Assembly: GCF_001895085.1 (NCBI RefSeq)
Contig: NZ_BDFD01000022.1
Span: 1 to 48,002 of the forward strand
Source of the DNA: Mariprofundus micogutta
Lineage (GTDB): Bacteria > Pseudomonadota > Zetaproteobacteria > Mariprofundales > Mariprofundaceae
Length of the DNA stretch: 48,002 nucleotides
Direction of reading: 5' to 3'
In this document: positions 9,288 through 18,388 of the stretch, one piece after another
Layout: each line of letters starts with the position of its first letter
Position numbering within the stretch: the first letter of the stretch is position 1
The notes under the pieces: model-generated
The model's input: the letters and a program-made list of their open reading frames with translations, nothing else
The model's database searches: none
What the model was told of the DNA's origin: nothing
Translations under genes and position numbers: made by a program

Positions 9288-10358
9288 TTAGTTTGTATGG
9301 TACTGAACTGACTCTTCACGCACAGCCTTGAAGAATTCAATAGCATGCTCAGGCGGCACATCCGGAGTGATGCCGTGGCCGAGATTAAACACATGACCAT
9401 TACCATGACCGAATTTGGCCAGAATATCTTTTACCTCAGCACGGATGCGTTCCGGTTTTGCATAAAGCATAGTTGGATCCATATTACCCTGCAGAGCAAC
9501 CTTATCACCAACACGACGGCGTGCTTCATCAATATCAATGGACCAGTCCAGCCCCAGTACATCACAACCGGTATCTGCCATAGCTTCCAACCAGCCCATT
9601 CCACCCTTGGAATAGAGGATAACAGGCACTTTCCGGCCATCATTTTGACGCGTTAATTGCGATACGATGCGCTGCATGTATTGCAAAGAGAATTCTTTAT
9701 AATCACGCGTATTGAGTATGCCACCCCAGGTATCAAAGATTTGAACTGCCTGCGCACCACTGGCAATCTGACCATTCAGATAGGACGCAACCGAATCCGC
9801 CAGCTTTTCCAGCAGCAGATGCATGGTTTCTGGTTCGTTGAATGCCATAGCTTTGACTTTGGAAAAGTTCTTGGAACCGCCACCTTCAACCATATAGGTC
9901 GCCAGAGTCCATGGAGAACCTGCAAAACCAATCAATGGTACACGGCCATTCAAATCTCTGCGAATGGTACTTACCGCATCCATGACATAACCGAGTTCTT
10001 TGGATGGATCATCCAGAACCGGCAGTTTTTCCACGTCAGCACGGCAGGTGATCGGATCAGGAAATTTAGGTCCCTCGCCTACACCAAATGTCAATTCCAT
10101 GCCCATGGCTTCCGGTACAACCAGGATGTCGGAAAACAGGATCGCTGCATCAGCATCAAGAATATCAATCGGCTGCAACGTCACTTCGGAGCACAGTTCT
10201 GGTGAACGGCAAAGATTCAGAAAACCGCCGGCTTTGGCACGCGTAGCTCTGTATTCAGCCAGATAGCGACCAGCCTGACGCATCATCCATACTGGAGTGC
10301 GCTCAACGTCTTCTTTAAGGCATGCACGCAAAAATAAATCATTCTTCAATTCAGTCAT
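9288..10358 (-). CDS. hemE: uroporphyrinogen decarboxylase
   Basis: The 356 residues match HemE from start to end. The N-terminal signature [20 protein letters not shown] carries the substrate-binding arginines, and [22 protein letters not shown] is the second family signature. DTWGGIL and the late [14 protein letters not shown] contain further active-site residues. The enzyme removes four carboxyl groups from uroporphyrinogen III to give coproporphyrinogen III in heme synthesis. The length is normal. It lies 165 bp downstream of thiG on the same strand, with a repeat-containing spacer, so cotranscription is doubtful. Confidence 0.97.
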   Translation of the reverse strand: MTELKNDLFLRACLKEDVERTPVWMMRQAGRYLAEYRATRAKAGGFLNLCRSPELCSEVTLQPIDILDADAAILFSDILVVPEAMGMELTFGVGEGPKFPDPITCRADVEKLPVLDDPSKELGYVMDAVSTIRRDLNGRVPLIGFAGSPWTLATYMVEGGGSKNFSKVKAMAFNEPETMHLLLEKLADSVASYLNGQIASGAQAVQIFDTWGGILNTRDYKEFSLQYMQRIVSQLTRQNDGRKVPVILYSKGGMGWLEAMADTGCDVLGLDWSIDIDEARRRVGDKVALQGNMDPTMLYAKPERIRAEVKDILAKFGHGNGHVFNLGHGITPDVPPEHAIEFFKAVREESVQYHTN

Positions 10359-10374
10359 TTCAAATCCTTTTTTC

Positions 10375-10520
10375 TAGACACAGATGGACGCAGATTATCG
10401 CTGATTGATAAGATTGCTATCTTAAAAAACAACATTGCCCATTCTGCTCATACAGTTTCTTCCGTTCACACTGATCAAAGCACACTATCCGTACTCATCT
10501 GTGTTAATCAGCGTCTATTA
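10375..10520. repeat. spacer with inverted, module-like repeat units
   Basis: Two related units sit at the ends of this spacer in opposite orientation. The left one (10378-10406) reads ACACAGATG then GACGCAGATTA. The right one (10496-10520, complement) reads GACGCTGATTA then ACACAGATG. The modules are the same but in swapped order, as expected if both derive from an alternating repeat array. Similar CACAGAT / AATCAGCG sequences are a familiar type of intergenic repeat in proteobacteria. No gene is visible here. Confidence 0.5.
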
Positions 10521-10523
10521 GCT

Positions 10524-11300
10524 TTAATCCCAGATATACCCTTCAGTCGGTGATGAAGCGGAAGCGAAAGCTCTTTTCGGCATACGTCCGGCGAGAAATG
10601 CAGCGCGTCCGGCCCGCACAGCATCACGCATAGCCCTCGCCATCAGGCATTCATCTTTAGCTTCAGAAATCGCTGTATTGATCAGAGCTGCATCAGCACC
10701 CAGTTCCAGCGCCTTGGCAGCATCAGAAGCTGTACCGATGCCGGCATCCACAACAATTGGAACATTCGCACGCTGTTTAATTACACGTATATTAAATGGG
10801 TTGGCCAGACCACGACCGGATCCAATCGGATTCCCCAGAGGCATCACAGCGACACAACCAATCTCTTCCAGACGTCTTGCCACAATCGGATCATCATTGG
10901 TATATACCATGACCTGAAATCCCTCTTCCACCAATACTTCAGCCGCTTTGATTGTTTCAACCACATTCGGATACAAGGTTTCGGTATCGCCGAGCACTTC
11001 AAGCTTCACCAGGTCCCAACCTCCGGCTTCACGCGCCAGACGCAGCGTGCGAATCGCATCTTCTGCATTAAAACAGCCCGCAGTATTGGGCAGAATGGTA
11101 TATTTCTTGGGATCGATATAATCAAGCAGATTCTCTTTGCCCGGGTCGGTGATATTCACACGACGAACAGCGACCGTAATCATCTCAGCTTCCGATGCCT
11201 CGGTGGCATCTTTAGTGGTCTGGAAATCCTTATATTTACCCGAACCTACGATCAATCGTGAGTTAAACTCATAGGTTCCAACCTTAAAAACGTCAGACAT
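10524..11300 (-). CDS. thiG: thiazole synthase ThiG
   Basis: The 258-residue TIM-barrel protein matches ThiG throughout: [33 protein letters not shown], and [12 protein letters not shown] followed by [21 protein letters not shown]. The lysine in VKLEVLGD is the one that forms the Schiff base with deoxyxylulose phosphate. ThiG makes the thiazole phosphate part of thiamine using sulfur carried by ThiS. I chose ATG at 11300, seven bases behind GGGGAG, over the GTG one codon earlier. thiS lies 137 bp upstream on the same strand. Confidence 0.97.
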   Translation of the reverse strand: MSDVFKVGTYEFNSRLIVGSGKYKDFQTTKDATEASEAEMITVAVRRVNITDPGKENLLDYIDPKKYTILPNTAGCFNAEDAIRTLRLAREAGGWDLVKLEVLGDTETLYPNVVETIKAAEVLVEEGFQVMVYTNDDPIVARRLEEIGCVAVMPLGNPIGSGRGLANPFNIRVIKQRANVPIVVDAGIGTASDAAKALELGADAALINTAISEAKDECLMARAMRDAVRAGRAAFLAGRMPKRAFASASSPTEGYIWD

Positions 11301-11317
11301 CACAAAACTCCCCTTTT

Positions 11318-11399
11318 CCTCAATAGTTGAGGCTATTTCAAATCCCCCGGCAAAAACCGGGACATGCTAGCAATCAGAAGCACGTTTTAATATGTGCTT
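11318..11399 (-). other. three small hairpins between thiS and thiG
   Basis: The spacer contains three inverted repeats: CCTCAA-tag-TTGAGG (11318-11332), CCCGG-caaaaa-CCGGG (11346-11361) and AAGCAC / GTGCTT (11378-11399). None is followed by a T tract on the minus strand, so they are not typical terminators. They could affect RNA processing or set the ratio of the carrier to the synthase. Confidence 0.4.
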
Positions 11400-11437
11400 G
11401 AATAACAAATAGACTCGTTCGTGCAGAGACAAAAAAA

Positions 11438-11647
11438 TCAACCACCACCGATCATATGCACCAGTTCAATACGGTCATCGGCAGCAAGCTGAGTCATGGC
11501 ATATTCACTTTTCGGCACAACTTCGAGATTCCTTTCTATGGCAATCATCCGCTTACTCAAACCCAGTTCTTCAACCAGCTCCGACAGTGTGCCGGCACGT
11601 ACTGTTTGAACTTCACCATTGAGATGGATAGTTATCTCACCTGACAT
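11438..11647 (-). CDS. thiS: sulfur carrier protein ThiS
   Basis: The 69-residue ubiquitin-fold protein begins with ITIHLNGEVQTVRAGTLSELVEELGL and ends in HMIGGG, with the C-terminal Gly-Gly needed for adenylation and thiocarboxylate formation. It delivers sulfur to ThiG for thiazole synthesis. Position next to thiG supports the call. The sequence upstream shows none of the conserved core of a TPP riboswitch. Confidence 0.95.
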   Translation of the reverse strand: MSGEITIHLNGEVQTVRAGTLSELVEELGLSKRMIAIERNLEVVPKSEYAMTQLAADDRIELVHMIGGG

Positions 11648-11775
11648 ACTAGTTCTCCAAAATTACGCAAAAATTGGCAAGAATCAGTCATTAATCGACA
11701 GAAATAGTGTATTTTTACCCATTTCATGTTTTTGCTTGATTGACCCGGCATAGACGAACATTTAGCGTGAGCCAC

Positions 11776-12225
11776 ATGCTAACAGCAAGCGGTTCAGCAC
11801 CCAATAGCCAGCTAAACTCTCCCAAACCTGCGCCGACGCCAGGCAACTGGTTTGGCGTTCGTGGCGGCATAGAGGCAGCAAAAAATGCTATCGCATCCGG
11901 TAATCTTGAGAGTGCAGAGCAAATCCTGATAGAAATGCTTGAATTCGCCCCCTCAGAAACCAGGGGCTGGAAACTGTTAGCGCGCACGCAACGTCAGCTT
12001 GGAAATATCGATGCCGGAATCAGCAGTGCAAAACGAGCCCTGCAACTGCAAAACGCAGAGAAGAAACAATCAAACCCAATCTCAACAACATTAGCAAAAC
12101 TGCACTGGCAGCAAGGCGAGCGAAAAGAAGCTCTGGAAATGTTATCGCAACTATTGATACAAAAACCGCAAGATCCTGCGCTGAATGAATTACTACTGCA
12201 GTGGGATCTGGAGACCGTAAAATGA
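11776..12225 (+). CDS. TPR-repeat protein upstream of aroQ
   Basis: The protein of about 149 residues has a low-complexity Pro/Ser/Asn-rich start and then two to three TPR-like helical hairpins, seen in [40 protein letters not shown] and [20 protein letters not shown]. TPRs bind other proteins; the partner is unknown. The frame is also open from TTG at 11740 and GTG at 11767. ATG at 11776 is preferred as the only ATG, although no ribosome binding site is strong. Its stop overlaps the aroQ start as ATGA, so the two are translationally coupled and the gene heads the aroQ-accB-accC operon. Confidence 0.7.
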   Translation: MLTASGSAPNSQLNSPKPAPTPGNWFGVRGGIEAAKNAIASGNLESAEQILIEMLEFAPSETRGWKLLARTQRQLGNIDAGISSAKRALQLQNAEKKQSNPISTTLAKLHWQQGERKEALEMLSQLLIQKPQDPALNELLLQWDLETVK

Positions 12226-12677
12226 AAACCTTACGCATCCTTGCCCTGCATGGACCGAACCTGAACCTTCTGGGAACCAGAGAACCCGGTCATTATGGCA
12301 CAACCACACTCGCTGATATCAACCAAAAACTTATTGATATGGGCGATTCGCTGGGCCTGGAAATCACTACCTTTCAGAGCAACCATGAAGGAGAACTGGT
12401 TGATCGTATTCAGCAGGCTGTTAGCGATCATATTGATGGCATTGTGATTAATCCGGCAGCCTACACACATACCAGCGTTGCCCTTCGCGACGCCCTGCTT
12501 GCTACAAGCATCCCTTTTATTGAAGTACACCTGTCCAATATCCACCGCCGCGAGGAATTCCGCCATCGCTCTATGCTGGTTGATGCTGCAACCGGAGTTG
12601 TAGCTGGATTTGGGGCAACATCATATACACTGGCCCTTACAGGCCTGAACGATTTTTTAAGAACAAACCAACAATAA
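12222..12677 (+). CDS. aroQ: type II 3-dehydroquinate dehydratase
   Basis: The 151 residues match type II dehydroquinase. The N-terminal [20 protein letters not shown] contains the catalytic tyrosine loop; [16 protein letters not shown] and [19 protein letters not shown] carry the substrate-binding His and Arg residues. It converts 3-dehydroquinate to 3-dehydroshikimate in aromatic amino acid synthesis. The start is the ATG at 12222 (ATGA overlap with the TPR gene); an ATG at 12201 in the same frame would only add an unconserved extension. The order aroQ-accB-accC is common in proteobacteria. Confidence 0.96.
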   Translation: MKTLRILALHGPNLNLLGTREPGHYGTTTLADINQKLIDMGDSLGLEITTFQSNHEGELVDRIQQAVSDHIDGIVINPAAYTHTSVALRDALLATSIPFIEVHLSNIHRREEFRHRSMLVDAATGVVAGFGATSYTLALTGLNDFLRTNQQ

Positions 12678-12705
12678 TCATACCGAACAGGTAAAGGAGA
12701 TAAAC

Positions 12706-13164
12706 TTGGATATTTCTGAGATTCGCAAACTGATTAAACTGATTCAAAGCACAGATGTTACTGAAATTGAGGTATGTGAAGGTGAACAGACTGTTCGCAT
12801 TTCACGTCAGGGCTCCCCGGCCGTGATTCAGTCAGCCCCTGCTGCAGCCCCAACTGTCATCGCTGCGCCAGCACCCGCTGCAGCAGATGTAGCCGCTCCA
12901 GCAGCACCGGCTCAGGATGATGCCAATACAGTCAACTCTCCAATGGTTGGCACATACTATTCAGCACCTAGTCCGGATGCAGATGCCTTTATTGCCGAGG
13001 GCCAGAAGGTCAAAAAAGGCGATACCCTGTGCATTATCGAAGCCATGAAAATGATGAATGAAATCGAAGCAGAATATAACGGTGTTGTTGACTCCATTCT
13101 GATCGACAATGCTACTCCTGTTGAGTATGGCCAGCCTCTCTTCGTAATCACGCCACTAGGCTGA
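12706..13164 (+). CDS. accB: biotin carboxyl carrier protein of acetyl-CoA carboxylase
   Basis: The 152-residue protein has an N-terminal helical domain ([13 protein letters not shown]), an Ala/Pro-rich flexible linker at about residues 38-70, and a biotinyl domain with the motif EAMKMMNE; Lys115 is the biotin attachment site. It carries carboxybiotin between AccC and the carboxyltransferase in fatty acid synthesis. The start codon is TTG at 12706, clearly chosen by AAGGAGA about 6 bases upstream. It lies 28 bp after aroQ and 11 bp before accC. Confidence 0.97.
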   Translation: MDISEIRKLIKLIQSTDVTEIEVCEGEQTVRISRQGSPAVIQSAPAAAPTVIAAPAPAAADVAAPAAPAQDDANTVNSPMVGTYYSAPSPDADAFIAEGQKVKKGDTLCIIEAMKMMNEIEAEYNGVVDSILIDNATPVEYGQPLFVITPLG

Positions 13165-13175
13165 TCGGGGGTATT

Positions 13176-14525
13176 ATGTTTCATAAAATTCTCATCGCCA
13201 ACCGTGGCGAAATCGCCGTACGCATCATCCGCGCCTGTAAAGAGATGGGTATTCGTTCGGTAGCCGTCTATTCAGAAGCTGATCGTGACGCCATGCATAC
13301 AAGGCTCGCTGATGAATCGGTCTGCATTGGACCTGCCCCGAGCAACCAATCCTATCTGAATATTGCAGCCCTGATGGCTGCAGCAGAACTAACTGATGCT
13401 GAAGCAATCCATCCAGGTTTTGGATTTTTGGCTGAAAACGCTGAATTTGCCAGCATCGTCAACGAATCAGGTTTGGTCTGGATTGGCCCCACCCCTGAAT
13501 CAATGCGTATTATGGGTGACAAGGTTACTGCCAAGAAGAAGATGGTGGATGCCGGCGTACCACTCGTTCCGGGTTCAGATGGTGCTGTTGAAACAGTTGA
13601 AGAAGCCAGAGCCATTGCCAAAGAGGCAGGTTTTCCGATTATCATCAAAGCCTCTGCAGGTGGCGGTGGTCGAGGCATGAAAGTTGTGCATTCCGAAACA
13701 TCTTTGGCCAATGCATTCTCCATGTGCAAATCTGAAGCTGCATCCTGCTTTGGCGATGACACGGTATTTATTGAAAAATACCTTGAGCAGCCACGCCACA
13801 TCGAAGTACAGGTATTAGGCGATACACATGGAAACCTTATCCACCTGTTTGAGCGTGAATGTTCCATGCAGCGTAATAATCAAAAAGTACTTGAAGAAGC
13901 GCCAAGCGCGTTTCTTGATCCTGAAACCCGGGAAAAAATTTGTGCCGCCGGTGTTGCAGCCGCAGCAGCAGTAGACTATGAAGGCGCAGGCACAATCGAA
14001 TTCCTTATGAATTCAGATAAATCCTTTTATTTCATGGAGATGAATACACGCATTCAGGTAGAACATCCGGTAACTGAATGGATTACCGGTGTAGACTTGA
14101 TTGAGTGGCAGATCCGTGTTGCATACGGTGAAAAACTCGCCTTTAGCCAGGAGAACATCAAGATCAAGGGGCATGCCATTGAGTGCCGCATTAATGCGGA
14201 GCACCCGTTCAAATTCACTCCTTCTCCAGGCACGGTAGAGCTCTATCACGCTCCGGGCGGTCGAAGTGTGCGCGTGGATTCACAACTCTATACGGGTTAT
14301 AAGATTCCACCGCATTACGATTCCATGATCGGCAAAGTCATTACGCATGCCAGGGATCGTGAGAAATGTATTCGCCGCATGCAGCGAGCGATAGATGAAC
14401 TGGTCATTCTGGGGGTAACCACCAATCAGGAACTGCATCAGCGACTCCTGGCCAACCCTGGCTTCCAGAGTGGTGATTTTAACATCCATTTCCTTGAGAA
14501 ATGGCTGAATCAAATGAGCCTGTAA
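13176..14525 (+). CDS. accC: biotin carboxylase subunit of acetyl-CoA carboxylase
   Basis: The 449 residues match AccC over its full length. The N-terminal FHKILIANRGEIAVRIIRACKE, the ATP-grasp glycine loop KASAGGGGRGMKVV, EKYLEQPRHIEVQVLGD and EMNTRIQVEHPVTE are all present. It carboxylates the biotin on AccB using ATP and bicarbonate. It is the last gene of the TPR-aroQ-accB-accC run and is followed by a strong terminator. Confidence 0.98.
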   Translation: MFHKILIANRGEIAVRIIRACKEMGIRSVAVYSEADRDAMHTRLADESVCIGPAPSNQSYLNIAALMAAAELTDAEAIHPGFGFLAENAEFASIVNESGLVWIGPTPESMRIMGDKVTAKKKMVDAGVPLVPGSDGAVETVEEARAIAKEAGFPIIIKASAGGGGRGMKVVHSETSLANAFSMCKSEAASCFGDDTVFIEKYLEQPRHIEVQVLGDTHGNLIHLFERECSMQRNNQKVLEEAPSAFLDPETREKICAAGVAAAAAVDYEGAGTIEFLMNSDKSFYFMEMNTRIQVEHPVTEWITGVDLIEWQIRVAYGEKLAFSQENIKIKGHAIECRINAEHPFKFTPSPGTVELYHAPGGRSVRVDSQLYTGYKIPPHYDSMIGKVITHARDREKCIRRMQRAIDELVILGVTTNQELHQRLLANPGFQSGDFNIHFLEKWLNQMSL

Positions 14526-14546
14526 GGGTTAAAATATCCAAGCCAT

Positions 14547-14576
14547 AAAAAGGCCGGGCATTAGCCCGGCCTTTTT
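14547..14576. terminator. bidirectional intrinsic terminator between accC and leuA
   Basis: AGGCCGGGC and GCCCGGCCT form a perfect GC-rich stem with loop ATTA, with five A residues before and five T residues after. It can end both converging transcripts, accC from the left and leuA from the right. Confidence 0.93.
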
Positions 14577-14581
14577 ACTAA

Positions 14582-16126
14582 TCAAACGCCCGAATACTGT
14601 GCATGAACCACTTTAGCATGCATGTTTGGCAGCTTGTTCAGCGCATCGATCAGGGCTTTGGCAGAAGCAACTACGATATCCGTATCAGAGCCCTGACCAT
14701 TTACAGTACGATCTCCATCCTGCAGGCGCACAGTCACTTCGCCCTGTGCATCTGTACCCGCAGTGATCGCATTCACTGCATACAGCAACAGTTTTCCGTT
14801 TGGCTCAACCAGAGATTTAATTGCCTTGAAAGCAGCATCCACAGGCCCGTCCCCTTCAGCTGTTGCTTTATGGCGTGCTCCATCAATATCCAGCTCCACA
14901 GCTGCTACAGGTGCATCATTGGTGCCTGATGCCGCATGTAAAGCAATCAGCTTGACATGCTCTGCGCCAATATCTGAATCTCCGGACAGGATGGCCATCA
15001 GATCTTCATCAAAGATATCTTTCTTTTTATCGGCCAATACTTTGAAACGATCAAATATCACCACCAGTCGCTCATCATCGAGTTCAACTCCCAGTTCAGC
15101 GTATCGGGATTTCAATGCAGCACGACCGGAATGTTTGCCCAACACCATGCGATTGGTAGACCAACCCACTGATTCAGGTGTCATAATTTCATACGTCTTC
15201 TTATGTTTTAAAACGCCGTCCTGATGAATACCCGACTCATGTGCAAATGCATTAGCACCAACAATCGCCTTATTCGGCTGAATCGGCATGCCGGTAATCT
15301 GGCTAACCAGTTTCGAGCTCGGTACAATTTTAGTGGTATCGATACCCGTCTCGATATCATAGCGATCTGAACGAGTCTTCATGATCATCACAATCTCTTC
15401 CAATGATGCATTACCTGCACGCTCACCCAGACCATTAATCGTACATTCAACCTGACGCGCACCGTTCTCTACTGCAGCCAATGAATTAGCCACAGCCAAA
15501 CCCAGATCATTGTGGCAATGAACCGAGAAAACAGCCTGATCAGAGTTCGGCACCCGTTCAATCAGGTTACGAATTCGCCAGCCGAATTCATCCGGAGTCA
15601 TATAACCCACGGTATCAGGAATATTGATCACACGAGCACCGGCAGCAATCACTGACTCTACAATGCGGCACAGGAAGTCCATTTCAGAACGTCCGGCATC
15701 TTCAGCTGAGAACTCCACCTCAGGCACCAGAGACCTTGCCTGCTTCACAGCCGTCACAGCACGCTCCACTACCTGATCCGGAGTCATGCGCAGCTTGGCT
15801 TCCATATGAATTGGACTCGTCGCAATGAAGGTATGAATACGAGCACGATCACCGGCTGGTTTGACAGCCTCTCCGGCTCGATCAATATCCCCCTTCGCGG
15901 CCCTTGCCAGGCCGGCAATTTTCGGGCCATTCACTTCTGATGCAATGCGGTGCACAGCCTCAAAGTCGCCCGGAGAAGCAATTGGAAAGCCTGCCTCGAT
16001 AATATCTACACCCAACGCTGCCAGCGAGTGCGCCACTCTCATCTTTTCATCGAGATTCATCGAGCAACCGGGTGATTGTTCACCATCACGCAACGTCGTA
16101 TCAAATATATACAGCCGATCAGACAT
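14582..16126 (-). CDS. leuA: 2-isopropylmalate synthase
   Basis: The 514-residue protein has the DRE-TIM-metallolyase catalytic barrel ([14 protein letters not shown] near the start, [14 protein letters not shown] with the metal-binding His pair) and the C-terminal LeuA allosteric domain, about residues 390-510, through which leucine inhibits. It joins acetyl-CoA and 2-oxoisovalerate, the first step of leucine synthesis. Two ATG codons stand in tandem; the second (16126) has the better distance from AGGAG. The upstream region contains a leucine attenuator, so expression is probably controlled both by attenuation and by feedback on the enzyme. Confidence 0.97.
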   Translation of the reverse strand: MSDRLYIFDTTLRDGEQSPGCSMNLDEKMRVAHSLAALGVDIIEAGFPIASPGDFEAVHRIASEVNGPKIAGLARAAKGDIDRAGEAVKPAGDRARIHTFIATSPIHMEAKLRMTPDQVVERAVTAVKQARSLVPEVEFSAEDAGRSEMDFLCRIVESVIAAGARVINIPDTVGYMTPDEFGWRIRNLIERVPNSDQAVFSVHCHNDLGLAVANSLAAVENGARQVECTINGLGERAGNASLEEIVMIMKTRSDRYDIETGIDTTKIVPSSKLVSQITGMPIQPNKAIVGANAFAHESGIHQDGVLKHKKTYEIMTPESVGWSTNRMVLGKHSGRAALKSRYAELGVELDDERLVVIFDRFKVLADKKKDIFDEDLMAILSGDSDIGAEHVKLIALHAASGTNDAPVAAVELDIDGARHKATAEGDGPVDAAFKAIKSLVEPNGKLLLYAVNAITAGTDAQGEVTVRLQDGDRTVNGQGSDTDIVVASAKALIDALNKLPNMHAKVVHAQYSGV

Positions 16127-16160
16127 CATTCTCTCCTATTCATAATCAAAACACAGAAAC

Positions 16161-16189
16161 AAAAAAGGCCGCGGAAATCCGCGGCCTGT
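16161..16189 (-). terminator. attenuator terminator upstream of leuA
   Basis: GGCCGCGG and CCGCGGCC form a perfect eight-pair stem (16167-16186), and on the minus strand six T residues follow. It lies about 35 bases before leuA, inside its leader. The 5' arm overlaps ACAGGCC (16183-16189), which can instead pair with GGTCTGT (16221-16227), so the terminator is switchable. Confidence 0.88.
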
Positions 16190-16209
16190 ACATCAGTAGC
16201 TGAAACGAT

Positions 16210-16293
16210 TCAGCAGACGCACAGACCCCTTCGAAGTAGTAGATACTTCGCTTGTGCATTCAATGTTTCGAACCGGATATTCATGGGGCACAT
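16210..16293 (-). CDS. leuA leader peptide (leucine attenuator)
   Basis: A 27-codon frame starts at ATG 16293, or 24 codons from ATG 16284, and ends with TGA at 16210-16212. It carries the consecutive codons CTA CTA CTT for three leucines after KY, plus TTG and CTG, giving five Leu in 24 residues. The Leu run lies exactly in the hairpin CGAAGTA / TACTTCG (16232-16250), which is extended by GCACA / TGTGC. This is the arrangement of leu attenuators: a ribosome stalled at Leu codons breaks this hairpin, freeing GGTCTGT to pair with ACAGGCC and prevent the terminator. The ribosome binding site is weak (GGTGG before 16293). Confidence 0.83.
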   Translation of the reverse strand: MCPMNIRFETLNAQAKYLLLRRGLCVC

Positions 16294-16325
16294 TAGACCA
16301 CCGGTGAGAGCAGCGGTCAAACAAG

Positions 16326-17147
16326 TCATGATTCACTACTGTCGCTACCGGACACAGACGATGCCTTTTTTTTGCGTAATTTTCTTTTCATCCGCAATTC
16401 GGCCAATCGCCTGCCCTGCCACAGACTCAGTGCCGGCCCGCTTGCGATGTAGAGAAACATCACTCCAAACGGCACACGATATGGATCAAGCGCCATCAAC
16501 CCCATGACTGCAATCATAATCACCAGCATACTGGTCGAATGTCGTTGTTTCAGATCAACATCCTTGCCAGCAAAAAAACGTACATTACTCACCATCAACC
16601 ATGACAGTATCAGTGCCAGTGCCAGCCATAACCATGGCCAGGGTTCCGCATGGGCTTTAACGTGATATAACACGGCAGTTGCGATAAACAGTGCAGCTCC
16701 AGGTGTCGGTAGTCCCTGGAAATAACGTTTATCCTCCTGTTCATGATGCACATTAAAACGAGCCAGTCTGATCGCAGCACATGCCACAACAAAGAAACCG
16801 CCAAGCCAGGCCAGCTTATGCAGGTCCGGCCCCAGATTAATCAGCGCCCACATGTATACAAGCACGCCTGGAGCAACACCAAAAGAGAGCATATCACAGA
16901 GCGAATCATATTCTGCACCGAATTCCGTTTCGGCATGCAACATCCGGGCTACACGACCATCGAGCATATCAAATACGGCAGCAGCCAGAATTGACCATGC
17001 CGCTAGTTCAAAATTGCCCTGTATAGATGCGACCAGAGAATAGAAACCGGCAAACAGGCCCATGGTAGTAAACAGGCTGGGTAACAGGTAAACGCCCCGC
17101 TTGCCCATTTTTTCTTTAAACCTAGGCATTGGCCTGCTCTTTGGCAT
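16326..17147 (-). CDS. pssA: CDP-diacylglycerol-serine O-phosphatidyltransferase
   Basis: The 273-residue membrane protein contains the CDP-alcohol phosphatidyltransferase motif, DGRVARMLHAETEFGAEYDSLCD, with its spaced aspartates, and about seven hydrophobic segments. The start KRGVYLLPSLFTTMGLFAGF is typical of bacterial PssA type II. It makes phosphatidylserine from CDP-diacylglycerol and serine, the precursor of phosphatidylethanolamine. The C-terminus is basic and serine-rich (KLRKKKASSVSGSDSSES). A second ATG five codons in is possible. leuA lies downstream on the same strand but behind its own attenuator leader. No psd gene is adjacent on the visible side. Confidence 0.93.
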   Translation of the reverse strand: MPKSRPMPRFKEKMGKRGVYLLPSLFTTMGLFAGFYSLVASIQGNFELAAWSILAAAVFDMLDGRVARMLHAETEFGAEYDSLCDMLSFGVAPGVLVYMWALINLGPDLHKLAWLGGFFVVACAAIRLARFNVHHEQEDKRYFQGLPTPGAALFIATAVLYHVKAHAEPWPWLWLALALILSWLMVSNVRFFAGKDVDLKQRHSTSMLVIMIAVMGLMALDPYRVPFGVMFLYIASGPALSLWQGRRLAELRMKRKLRKKKASSVSGSDSSES

Positions 17148-17284
17148 CGGACTTTAGAGTAATCACAGTCAGCCCCACAGAAATAGGTAGTTGTTTTGTC
17201 ATGGCAGCAGACTAGCGGCAACTCAGCCCAGACCCAAGAAGATTGACTGAATGACAATCTCTATTGATTGGCTACACTAGCAAC

Positions 17285-18349
17285 ATGTCTCTGAAAGAAG
17301 ATGAGTTATTGCGCAGTTACGGGCTACTGCACAGGGTCTTTCCTGAAGACCTGCATATTGCTCGTCCGCTGATCCAGATGGTTCAACAGCAGGAGCGCTG
17401 GCCACTTGCCAGAGAATTGGCCATGGCTATGGCCAGAAGAATGCTGGCAACAGGTCAAGCCAGTCACGCCATTGGCTTTCTCGCCTTGTGCAAGCAGCTA
17501 AATCACCCCGACACGACAGAAATTGAATCTTTGACCAATATGGCCCGTTTCACTCTCTCGGCTTATCCGGACACTGATAATTCTGAATGCAGGGTATTTG
17601 CCCTGATTGAGCAGTTATCAGATTCAGAAGCGCTGGATTTCATCAAACAGGGAAACCTGAAACGCAAAGCAGCCGGTTGTAACGTGGTTAAACAGGGTGA
17701 TAGCAGCAAAACCTTTTATCTGATTCTTGAAGGCCAGGTGGATGTACAAATTGAGTTGGAAGGTGGACAGAGTCAATCAGTAAAAGTACTCAAGCCGGGA
17801 GACTTTTTCGGGGAATTTGCCTGTATCTACAACCTGCGCCGCTCTGCCAGTGTCGTCACCCTGGAATCCACACTGCTATTGGAATTTTCCGATCAGGCCC
17901 TGAGCATGTTAATACAGCACTTCCCTATTGCCGGGGATTACATGCTCAGAACTGTGCAAACCCGCATGGTACATGCCATGACATACAGTATGCCTGCATT
18001 TGCTAAGCTGCCGGAACAGGACAAGCTCTGGGCCGCAGAAGAATCAGTTGTGGATGAATATCGTCCGGGAGAAGCGATTAAGGTTTCATCTGAAAGTCCC
18101 AAAACATGTCAAATTATCCTTTCCGGTGCAGTTGAATGCAGTTCATCCGAAGGCAATCAGTTGTTAACGTCCGGTGCCATGTTTGGCAATGCCAGCCCCT
18201 TTATTCAACTGCCGGGAGACGCCGAATTAAAAGTACGCGAACATCTGTTATTGTGCAAGCTACCCGAAGGTATCTTTCATTCTTTCATGAATGCCTATGG
18301 TTCATTTGAACAGCAGATCAAACAATTATCATCTACAAGACCTTATTAA
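17285..18349 (+). CDS. cyclic-nucleotide-binding-domain protein
   Basis: The 354-residue protein has an N-terminal helical region (to about residue 105) followed by a cNMP-binding domain at about 125-240, with FYLILEGQVDVQI and PGDFFGEFACIYNLRRSASVVTLES, including the phosphate-cassette arginine pair. A second, degenerate copy may occupy residues 245-345 (AEESVVDEYRPGEAIKVSS, QIILSGAVECSSSEG). There is no helix-turn-helix, kinase or channel part, so it is not a CRP-type regulator. Such proteins act as cytoplasmic sensors or scaffolds. ATG at 17285 is preferred to an upstream TTG. It is monocistronic. Confidence 0.8.
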   Translation: MSLKEDELLRSYGLLHRVFPEDLHIARPLIQMVQQQERWPLARELAMAMARRMLATGQASHAIGFLALCKQLNHPDTTEIESLTNMARFTLSAYPDTDNSECRVFALIEQLSDSEALDFIKQGNLKRKAAGCNVVKQGDSSKTFYLILEGQVDVQIELEGGQSQSVKVLKPGDFFGEFACIYNLRRSASVVTLESTLLLEFSDQALSMLIQHFPIAGDYMLRTVQTRMVHAMTYSMPAFAKLPEQDKLWAAEESVVDEYRPGEAIKVSSESPKTCQIILSGAVECSSSEGNQLLTSGAMFGNASPFIQLPGDAELKVREHLLLCKLPEGIFHSFMNAYGSFEQQIKQLSSTRPY

Positions 18350-18388
18350 TTCTGACGTTCACTCAGCCAGCATCACTGTTCATCTGCC

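Noticed and set aside
9657-10205. 182-codon open frame opposite hemE
   Set aside because: It lies entirely within the conserved hemE gene on the other strand and shows no protein-like pattern.
11648-11739. Possible TPP riboswitch before thiS
   Set aside because: The conserved CUGAGA and ACCUGAUCUGG elements are absent from the leader.
17122-17202. 26-codon frame upstream of and overlapping pssA (starts MTKQLPISVG)
   Set aside because: It has no ribosome binding site and overlaps the pssA start in another frame; composition is not distinctive.
17285-18349. cNMP-binding protein as the regulator of the CRP-like site at 33946
   Set aside because: It has no helix-turn-helix domain, so it cannot act as a CRP-type DNA-binding protein.
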